The notes under the pieces were generated by a model that searched no databases, had not been told where the DNA came from, and worked only from the letters and a program-made list of their open reading frames with translations. Below are positions 38,034 through 45,195 of a DNA stretch of 64,000 nt, piece by piece. Position 1 is the first letter of the stretch; each line of letters begins with the position of its first letter. Source of the stretch: Glandiceps talaboti. Its lineage: Eukaryota > Hemichordata > Enteropneusta > Spengelidae. The stretch spans positions 12,968,546 through 13,032,545 of the forward strand of contig NC_135557.1 in NCBI RefSeq assembly GCF_964340395.1, written 5' to 3'. The position numbers and the translations under genes were made by a program.

Positions 38034-39575
38034 ATCCATACAAACATATATACACACATATGTACTGTATGTATGTGCAAATGTATGTGTGTGTGTATGT
38101 ATGTATCATACATACATACATACACTGTATGTATGTATGTATGTATGTATGTATGTATGTATGTATGTATGTATGTATGTGCTCACATGCATTTTAAGTA
38201 GTTCAGGATAATTAGCCAAATTGCAATAATTTTGTCGTGACCTGACTGGGATAAATTTCACTAAAGTCATATGCACAGAAAAATATTTGACATGTTGCAT
38301 GTGGAAACAAGTATGAAAAAACACATTCTGCTCTCAATTGCAAATACTTACATTATAAGAAAGTTAGTGGTCGGACATAGGTTGTTCAGGACATTTTTTC
38401 AGCACGAGTTTTAGAAGACTATTTATCTGAAATAATTTTATTTAATTCTATCCTGGAGTCATTTCTTGACCATCTACATTTGGCATTTCTGGTCTGCGCA
38501 ATAGATGTTTTTGGCTTTCAATCATGCCAAAAATTGTATTGTGCAATCAATTCTAGAATCACATTCATCAAAAATGCCAATCATGACACATAATTACATA
38601 GTTGTGCTTCAGATAGATATTTTTAAAGTTTCAATTGTACATTTTTCATGTTCATGGTAGACCTTTTTATTAAAACAATACAGAATCATGACACTTTTGA
38701 TGCATTCTGGAATCAGAAAATACTCATGCCAAACATGTAAAATAAAAACCTAAGTCATAATGTCTTGTCCATAATTCACAAACAAAAAACAAAAACAAAT
38801 TTGGACACAAAAAAACTTAACAATTTAATATCACAAACATAGAATCGTTTGTCAAAGAATCAAGCGACTGATGACATATACAACAATGTACTAAAATACT
38901 CATACACTAAAATTCCTAGCTGCATATTGCCCATATCTCTCCTTTAAAAAAATATACAATTGGATGCTGGAATTTACATTTTTTGTTTCTATATCATAAC
39001 CCAAACCAGGGCTATACAATACTTAGTAATATTGATGGGTAGATGTGCGGTCCCAACCATTTACTGGAACATCAACTTGCAAGGGACATGCAGTGTTTGG
39101 TATGCCATAGCGTATGTTATTCCCCCATACCAGTATTCAACACTAGAGGGCGTTATATTCTCCATTTCCGGTTTGCATTGTAAATACCTCCCATGGGTCG
39201 AGGGTTGAAAGGGTTAATGGGGCGAGTTGAAATTTGGCCAGTTAAAATTGGGACGAAGTGAATTGCAATCTCCTGAGATGACGACCACTCACCTTGAAGT
39301 TCTTTTCTTATCGAATCCTTCTCAGTTTCATGTAAATAAACAGTGTTTATGACCTGCGAAGCGTCCCCGGATGTAGCAGTCGTTACTCGTACTCCATCCA
39401 ACAACCAGACCATCACAGGAGCTACAATAAACGCCTCAAAGACTGATGATACTCTTGCCCTAGTAATCGGAAAACTGCGTTCAACCACGTTCAACGCTCG
39501 CATGTGAGGTTCTTTCCATCCAGATCCTGACAGCATTCGACCGCGCCGTGAGTTGAATGGGCAACCCCCGCACAT
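28689..39575 (-). CDS. Unrecognised membrane protein, 5 exons, 356 aa
   Basis: On the minus strand, exons 39575-39293, 35329-35232, 34394-34216, 30194-30059 and 29063-28689 join with matching intron phases (1, 0, 2, 0) into 356 codons plus stop. All four introns are GT..AG on that strand. A hydrophobic segment [18 protein letters not shown] (about residues 45-62) and a second, [13 protein letters not shown] (about 133-145), suggest two membrane passes. The C-terminal half has about eight Cys, NKT and NVS glycosylation sites and a positively charged tail, as in a lumenal or extracellular domain. I do not recognise the family. The start is uncertain. A second frame opens at ATG 39782 (MAESGSEDGG, a good start context) and runs to 39491. 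It would enter this frame if one base were gained or lost in the five-C run near 39567, giving a soluble N-terminal extension of about 70 residues. Confidence 0.7.
29277..29425 (+). repeat. CA-containing dispersed repeat, copy 1
   Basis: Contains GGCAATCGGGCTGGCAGTTT, an ACACA/GACAGACAGACG block, then GCCTATAACACTACTGAACC and TTCAGTTGTGCTAAAAA. The same order recurs at 32020-32136 and, more degraded, at 29840-29975 and 33955-34075, all within introns of the minus-strand gene. Confidence 0.75.
29489..29700 (+). repeat. Dispersed repeat fragment of the same composite
   Basis: The stretch with GTAGCCATTGTTGCTAGGG, CCACCAAATTTCAGATCAATC and TTTGACCAAAAATC is related to 31615-31960. That region carries GGTCATGGTTGCTAGGG, AAATTTCAGGCCAATC and TTTTGACCAAAA twice. 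Confidence 0.65.
30646..31020 (+). mobile_element. tRNA-derived SINE
   Basis: A tRNA-like head at 30646-30710 has box-A-like GGCTTGCGTAGTGCTTAGCG and a canonical box B, GGTTCGAATCC, at 30693-30703, followed by about 300 bp of unrelated body. There is no cloverleaf aminoacyl arm, which fits a SINE rather than a tRNA gene. It lies in the large intron between 30194 and 34216. The 3' end is approximate. Confidence 0.7.
31615..32136 (+). repeat. Composite dispersed repeat, copy abutting the LINE relic
   Basis: Holds two tandem TTTTGACCAAAA modules and then the CA-containing module (GCAATCGGTCTGGCAGTTTT, ACACACAGACACGGACAC, GCCTATAGCACTACTGCACC). It ends exactly where the LINE-derived sequence starts. 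Confidence 0.7.
32137..33680 (+). mobile_element. LINE relic (L1/Tx1-like), C-terminal part of ORF2, 5' truncated
   Basis: ORF 32137-32529 reads [20 protein letters not shown] and [20 protein letters not shown], the conserved post-reverse-transcriptase block of L1/Tx1-type ORF2. Downstream, in shifting frames, [18 protein letters not shown] and a zinc-ribbon-like [16 protein letters not shown] (about 33060-33110) match the zf-RVT pattern, and the last frame closes at 33430. Several stops and shifts show it is dead. The 3' tail ends near 33680 with AAATAAATTGATAATTATC. Confidence 0.85.
34611..34710 (-). repeat. Possible tRNA-like SINE remnant
   Basis: On the minus strand GGTGGTGGTCAGCAACCTTG followed by GGTCTGAATCC resembles a decayed box A and box B pair. 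Weak evidence. Confidence 0.3.
35500..36490. other. Intronic DNA, nothing recognised
   Basis: Part of the 3.96-kb first intron of the minus-strand membrane-protein gene. Only chance ORFs. Confidence 0.5.
36500..36608. repeat. Poly-C and (AC)n runs
   Basis: C-rich homopolymer at about 36500-36513, (CA)n to 36535, then a second C run of about 18 at 36591-36608. Homopolymer lengths of this kind are prone to assembly error. Confidence 0.85.
36951..36987. repeat. Perfect palindrome, 18-bp arms, 1-bp centre
   Basis: CTTGGAGTAATTATACTG at 36951-36968, a single A, then its exact reverse complement 36970-36987. Confidence 0.95.
37633..37654. repeat. Short perfect hairpin
   Basis: ACTATTTCC, loop CTAC, GGAAATAGT. 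It is flanked by CACGTGAT/CACGTGAC motifs at 37611 and 37674. Confidence 0.8.
37682..37752. repeat. 19-bp exact direct repeat, 52 bp apart
   Basis: CCACCGCGAGTTCACAGCA occurs at 37682-37700 and again at 37734-37752, next to the foldback element. Confidence 0.9.
37768..37932. mobile_element. Foldback MITE, 165 bp
   Basis: AACACATATTGCCTGGCC at the left is the exact reverse complement of GGCCAGGCAATATGTGTT at the right. GGGCTATAGCACCC and GACTGTGAGTTACCAGAA also have complements in the opposite arm. The central loop is about 15 bp. No ORF. Confidence 0.85.
37975..38181. repeat. (TA)n then (ATGT)n microsatellite
   Basis: About 25 TA units, a mixed spacer, and then a long ATGT run. ORFs here are repeat translations. 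Confidence 0.95.
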
Positions 39576-39782
39576 GGAATTCGCTTTGGTTCACTGCAGC
39601 TGGATGATGTCCTGGGTGATGGAAGACTTGGACAATCTGATAACCATTGTTTTATACGTTGGTCTGCAAGGCTAGAGTGCGACGTTGACTCTGATGGACT
39701 CGGTGAAGTAACACGTGGTCGTTTATTTCCATGACAAATATGTTCCCCTTGCCCACCATCCTCTGAACCACTCTCCGCCATT
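39491..39782 (-). other. Candidate upstream coding segment of the membrane-protein gene
   Basis: From ATG at 39782 the minus strand encodes an acidic Ser-rich stretch (MAESGSEDGG), a basic NKRPR cluster, and DQRIKQWLSDCPSLPSP before running out of frame at 39491. It overlaps the first called exon in another frame. The good start context and continuous low-complexity polar sequence suggest it is genuinely coding, with a 1-base shift at the C5 run. Alternatively it is an upstream ORF in the 5' UTR. Confidence 0.45.
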
Positions 39783-40854
39783 GTGCGTGCGTTGGAACGA
39801 AGGACAGTTACACTGCGGGACGAAGTGGTACCTATTTGTTTCCTATGTCGCGAAGCGTCGACTGTAACGTGAAAGGTCAACAACGGGGTCAATTTTGGCA
39901 AACGACTAATGAATATTCATAAGGCAGTATATTACCGTCTGGGTTGCAACGTTTTTGTTCGTACCTGTGCACGAGATATACATGTATGTCGACAGGCCCC
40001 ATATTATTGTGCCAGTGTATTAATGTTTATGAATCAAGGAGATGCCTAAACTGGTAATTTTCTTGCAATAGTCATTTATTTTAATTTTGTCTGTTCTGCG
40101 CTGCGATTGGGATTTTTGGCGCCTCTATTTTTGGTGACGGCTAGCCTGTCGTAACATTGTATCAATTTCCAGTGAAAAGAATTTCGATTGATACGTCCAC
40201 TGATGTTTTACAGTGGAAAGTTCGTGTGTAGTAATAGATAGTCAACGAGTTCGAGAGGGTCAAGTTTTTGGCACATAATCCTACCGAACGAGTTGTCCAA
40301 CTTACTTATAATACTATTTACACTCCTTGATATTTTGTCATGTTACATCTTACATATATCAGCCAATATTTGGTAGTTTTAATTCTAGGATGAAGTGCCC
40401 TCAAATAATATCATTTACTGACCTATTTTCGTAATTTCAAGCCTACTTTAAAGATGCGTGTTGGCTTAAATACATCGTTCTAATTCTCAACGGCTAAGAA
40501 TTCAAAGTCATGGGGAGAATTGCTGTATGCGAATTGAAGCACTTTCTTATTCACTGATCTGAGTTTATTGTCAATATTTATGACTGTGATTATACAGTCT
40601 TAAATAACACAGAGCCAACATATTGATGCAAAGAATGAGAAATGGTAATACTACAAGAAAGTTTCTCAAGTAGTCATTCATATGGATGACAAATGGGTAT
40701 TTACTTGGATTTAGTAGTAGTCAACAAACAACTAAGTCTTGACTTTGTTTTCCTAAATAGAAAAAAGAATGTGAAACAACGTATACTAAGTCCGCGTGTG
40801 TAACTATTTGAATTGAAAAGATAACAAATTTAACAAGAAGACATTTGACATATT

Positions 40855-40970
40855 TTATTTTATTTATTTATTTATTATTTATTTATTTATTTATTTATTT
40901 TATTTATTTATTTTATCTTATTATTATTTTTATTTTTATTTTATTTTATTTATTTATTTATTTATTTATT
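40855..40970. repeat. (TTTA)n-rich tract
   Basis: ATTT/TTTA units with irregular insertions lie directly before the GC-rich hairpin. Confidence 0.9.
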
Positions 40971-41130
40971 AGCCCCCGTCGGACGAAGTCCGAGGCGGGG
41001 GCTTTATAAATTGGGTTCTGTCCGTGCGTGCGTCCGTGCGTGCATGCATGCGTGTGTCCGTCCTCAGCCATATCTCGGACAATCATGGACCGATTCCTTC
41101 CAAAATTGGTACATTCATAATTAGATATGA
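40971..41130. repeat. GC-rich hairpin at the edge of a dispersed repeat
   Basis: AGCCCCCG (40971-40978) pairs with CGGGGGCT (40996-41003), with a nested GGAC/GTCC stem inside. It is followed by TGCGTGCGTCCGTGCGTGC and a stretch reading CATATCTCGGACAATCATGG. It resembles a terminal structure of a repeat family. The right boundary is approximate. Confidence 0.55.
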
Positions 41131-41877
41131 GTTACATATGCACGCTGATTTTCTTTTGGATGCGATGTGGTTTAGCTGATTTACAAACATTTAAAATATT
41201 TCACATGTCTGTAACAATAATTTGTAGAGTAAATTGTACATGTGTATGAACATGGGTTCAGAATTGCAATCATCGAATTCAAATTTAGATTATCGAATTC
41301 AAATTCAGATTAGATTCGGATGTTTGTAAGAGTGACTTTTGTTTTTTATATTTGCATCGATAAAAGGTAAGGAGAATTATTATTCATTATTGTCAATGTG
41401 CTTTGGATAATTATTAATCTTTATTGTCAATGCGCTTTGTACCTGTATGAAAACTAGTACACACTTCATTACATACAATGCATTTCATGCTGTGCCAATC
41501 ATAATTGTACATTTGTGGTAAATGGTATGTGTGTAAATAAAGCTTTTGAATGAAAGTTGTAAGCGCAAGTATGCATATTTGTTTATCAAAATCATCAAAT
41601 ATGGCCGGAAAACGGTTTATTGTACTTTTTGAGAATTATTTGGTCCCTATCCAATTCGTCTAATATATGAATATGTCTAATAGTGTGAATCCAAATCTGA
41701 GAATATTGTGCAAGATCGCCAACGTTATCCAAAAAGAGGCTGATGACGTATGTGCTTTAGATTTCATTCATGAATTGTAGTGCTCGCACAAAATTTCTTC
41801 CATTCTCCACGATACAGTAGATTCCGTTGTAAGTTTAACCCTACATTATCAGTGTTCTCCACGAGGGGTTTTTGAGG
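41131..41877. other. Intergenic DNA, nothing recognised
   Basis: AT-rich, no ORF of note. TCGAATTCAAATT[C/T]AGATTA is duplicated in tandem near 41274-41314. Confidence 0.45.
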
Positions 41878-41943
41878 GGCGCACCGCCCCTCTGTTTTCA
41901 TGGACCGCCCCTCTGTTTGCGTTCAGCGCCCCTTTGTTTTGGT
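41878..41943. repeat. Three tandem copies of an about 23-bp GC-rich unit
   Basis: CGCCCCTCTGTTT occurs three times with short variable linkers, the last copy as CGCCCCTTTGTTT. Confidence 0.75.
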
Positions 41944-42552
41944 GTGCACGTCTTCAAGAGATTCTATTCAATGCCGTTAAAAAGGAAGTGAACAGCGACA
42001 CTGCGTCTATCATCATTTATGAACTTATTTATCACCTTGATTATAACAATGGTAGCCGAAACAAAAACAGTAAATGTAGTACCGTCGTAAAGTAGAAGAC
42101 GGTATGTTGGTAGTTTCTATGGCCGGGTATATCAAGCCGGTAATTTCCAAGCCTTCCCGTATACGTAACGGTAATACAGTACGCATACGATGTACGATGT
42201 CACGGCAATTTTCGCATTGTATCGATAAATACGAACAAAATCCTAAAATTTATACATGTTCTTTAGAAATAACTACTCCGGTACGGTTCCATGGTAAAAT
42301 TTATGTCCTAAATGATCACGTTTGGATGTGAATCGCGATCGTAGTACCACGAGGTAGCTCCAATGTGGCAGCCATGTTTGTTACTGCACATTTGCACTGA
42401 ACGTATTCGGTTATTCTTAGACCAAATTCGTCACATTAAAAATGTACGTATTTCCGGCAAATTTGGATGAAAAATTATTTTCCATTCATGAAAATTAAAA
42501 GGATATCAAATTTTAGAGAAATAAAGGGAAATGAATTGTTTTCAATTAATTT

Positions 42553-42849
42553 TTATGAATGACATGCACCAGATTCAGTAATCAAAAATTGGAGTGAACC
42601 TTGATGTATACTACCAATAATTGCAAATTTACCAGGGCAAGTCTGTTTTGGTGTTGGAGGACCTGGGTTTGTTTCTATATCACCTCCAAGCAGGAGCAAC
42701 ATCCTGGTGTAATAATTATAATACAAGTAAAGGTGAAGAATACAAGCGCAGCAGAAGGACAATATCTTTGTTAATTTTACATTGATCATGTAGTGCACAG
42801 AATAAAAACTCCCTACAGACTGCCTGTATTGTTGGACACACATTCCCAT
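42553..42849 (-). CDS. Repeat-derived ORF with a 2A ribosome-skipping motif
   Basis: The 98-codon ORF has a hydrophobic N-terminal half and then LLLLGGDIETNPGP, with GDIETNPGP ending at residue 64 (42658-42681 encodes D to P). D-[VI]-E-x-N-P-G-P is the 2A consensus, at which ribosomes skip the final Gly-Pro bond. The next residue is Pro, as skipping requires. In invertebrates such motifs are known at the N-terminus of non-LTR retrotransposon ORFs and some NLR-type proteins. After 2A comes CPGKFAIIGSIHQGSLQF and ESGACHS, resembling the start (HQG block and Cys motif) of OTU/UL36-like cysteine-protease domains. The ORF then stops. It is likely the 5' end of a mobile-element protein, truncated here. 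Confidence 0.6.
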   Translation of the reverse strand: MGMCVQQYRQSVGSFYSVHYMINVKLTKILSFCCACILHLYLYYNYYTRMLLLLGGDIETNPGPPTPKQTCPGKFAIIGSIHQGSLQFLITESGACHS

Positions 42850-42988
42850 GATTGTTTTATTGCTAATACCTAGTCAGTAATTTGAAATATAAACTAAGAC
42901 AATTGAACTTTCTATTTCTAGTTCTTTCAAGTGTTTGTATCCTTGGTACAACTTATATTGTAGTGAGTTCTAGGACAAGTTTCTAATA

Positions 42989-43093
42989 ATGTATGTACTG
43001 TCCTATCACCTGTCTTTTATTTTATGTATGTACTGTCCTATCTCCTGTCTTTTATTTTATGTATGTACTGTCCTATCACATGTGTTTTATTTT
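42989..43093. repeat. 35-bp minisatellite, three copies
   Basis: Units beginning ATGTATGTACTGTCCTATC start at 42989, 43024 and 43059 and are nearly identical. Confidence 0.9.
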
Positions 43094-43211
43094 GGTTGTT
43101 GTCTTTGCTTTTGTTCTCTTTGTGTTCTCTAGTTCTCTAGTGGTCTATGTTCAGACCAGCAGTTAATTTGGGACGGTGCCCAAATCCTACTTTAACCTCC
43201 TCAACTGAAGA

Positions 43212-44294
43212 GTGTTCTCGGGTTCTGAGAACTTTGTTATTGTATTTATGTCTGTTGTGCAAGGTGTGTGCCTTTGTTGTGTCTGTATGCTTGTAAACCA
43301 GTACAGGATCCAACAATTTACTCCTACCACTGATATTGAATTTCATAAAATGGAGAGTGTATTTGAGAGTGCTCTAGAAATTTCATCCCAGTGTATTCTT
43401 ATAGTGAAAGACTATGGTATGGCATTATTTACTCAAGATGACCAGTTCCACTTGTTCAATCCTCATAGCAGAAATGATCAAGGTTATTCAATGCCTGATG
43501 GACATGCAGTTCTTATCATTTTCAAGACAATACATGATCTCTGTACCCATTTAAGACAACTAACATCAACATTGACTGAGGATTCTCTTGCAAGTGTGGC
43601 TTTTGAAATTACTCCTACACTAGTCTATACAACAAATAGTCCAAGTGATTCCTTTAACCTTACAGCACATTATGGGATATGTTCATCTGCCATCATAACA
43701 TGTACAACTGAAGAAAAGTATATACATAAGACGAAACAAACACTTAAAGTTGATAATAAAAAAAAATTCTCAAAAACAGAAAGATCATGTGCACGTAAAA
43801 TTAATGTCGCGAACCCTGATTTAAAGGAAGTACAAATGTATTCAACAGAACAAGACACATTAACACAATATACTAGTGAAACAGCTTCATGTAGTGTCAA
43901 AAGCATGCCACAGGTGTGTAAAACAGACCAATTACAAAGAACTGTTTCACAACCTTTGTCATGTGTACTTAAAATTAATGTCACAAAACCTCATTTAAAA
44001 AAGGTACAGATATATTCAACAAAACAACAAACATTAACCCACAAAAACACTTGTGAGATAGCTACATATAGAGTCCATAGCATGACACAGGTGTGTAAAT
44101 CAGACAAATTACAAAGAACTGTTTCACAAACAAGTTATCAGCACAGTGATAATTATTGTAAAATCATTAGTGATTCTGCACCAGTTACACATTATTATCA
44201 TCCAATTAACAAATCATGGCAATTTGCAAAAGCAATACTGTTTTCTTTGTCCCCACCAAAACACACTTTATTTTTTGGGGGGCTAGGACTTTAA
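43212..44294 (+). CDS. 360-codon ORF, C-terminal half of a transposon-type cysteine-protease-like domain plus duplicated tail
   Basis: This is the longest uninterrupted ORF in the window. Residues about 40-115 read DQFHLFNPHSRNDQGYSMPD and GHAVLIIFKTIHDLCTHLRQ. That matches the H-containing second half (FDxHSRxxxGxxxxxGxAxLxxF) of UL36/OTU-like protease domains found in invertebrate mobile elements. The usual Asp two residues before His is Asn here. Residues about 190-310 contain two tandem 58-residue copies (174 bp, starting 43785 and 43959) with KINV[AT][NK]P and QVCK[TS]D[QK]LQRTVSQ. A later Met at 43351 could be the start. It lies head to head with the 2A ORF 360 bp away, which carries what looks like the first half of the same domain. 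The family call is inference. Confidence 0.5.
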   Translation: MFSGSENFVIVFMSVVQGVCLCCVCMLVNQYRIQQFTPTTDIEFHKMESVFESALEISSQCILIVKDYGMALFTQDDQFHLFNPHSRNDQGYSMPDGHAVLIIFKTIHDLCTHLRQLTSTLTEDSLASVAFEITPTLVYTTNSPSDSFNLTAHYGICSSAIITCTTEEKYIHKTKQTLKVDNKKKFSKTERSCARKINVANPDLKEVQMYSTEQDTLTQYTSETASCSVKSMPQVCKTDQLQRTVSQPLSCVLKINVTKPHLKKVQIYSTKQQTLTHKNTCEIATYRVHSMTQVCKSDKLQRTVSQTSYQHSDNYCKIISDSAPVTHYYHPINKSWQFAKAILFSLSPPKHTLFFGGLGL

Positions 44295-44339
44295 GTCTCA
44301 AACATCCACTGCGGGGGCTGTGTCATCTTCGATGGCTTG

Positions 44340-44370
44340 TTTTTTTTTTTTTTTTTTTGGGGGGGGGGGG
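44340..44370. repeat. Poly-T then poly-G run
   Basis: About 18 T followed by about 12 G. The preceding 44280-44330 segment is just past the ORF stop. Confidence 0.9.
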
Positions 44371-45195
44371 CAATTTATTGAGTTACAAACATGGACTTTG
44401 TGTACGCAAACAAAAAAATTAAACCCAACTAGTCAATAGGGGTTATTCTGTGTCACACATTTAACAAAAGAAATACGAAATGGAGGTCATTGGTCTAACG
44501 GGAACGTGAAATGCGCATTTAATGACATGTATTTTTGGACCATGAATGAGATTATTGTCTCTATTTTGACTTTCGCAACAATCAGAGGTATATCTATATA
44601 GTGATGCCTTTTATGATTGCCGCTAGAAAATGTGTAGTTTATAAAATTAACTGAAACCAGGACATTGCATAAGGCTTGTTATCACGATTCGTACAACAAG
44701 TGCAAAAACTGTGCAAGGAAATAACCCCCACCCCCACCCCGCCAACTTAACCATCCACGGAGTAATCAATTACTTGTATTTTCTAAAAATCAAAATAATC
44801 TTAATTTTGACACTCACCCACCCATGTACATTTGTTTTATGCTCAAATCGAGTGTGTCTTATGAAGATAATAACTATTGTTTTCTATTTTTTATGATGAT
44901 GCTACCTGTCGTCGACTGCTACGCCTAAAACAACCCTTTTAAAATAAACCAATGAAGTTATTTGATATCAGAGTATCATGCCTACTACCAAATCAAATGT
45001 TTCATTTCAAATCTATATTTTGAAACGAATAATTTCATCCATTTGGTAAAATTTTACATCGTTAACATTGTTTTGTTGTTGTTTTATTTTATTTTGAATG
45101 TTCATTAAGAGGATGCAATGTCAATGTTAAAAGTCCATTTAACTATAAACCCACACCCAATAGCATTACTACTACAATGCAGCCTTTACATGAGT

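Noticed and set aside
43670-43984. 104-codon minus-strand ORF
   Set aside because: Shadow of the longer plus-strand ORF with domain-like motifs.
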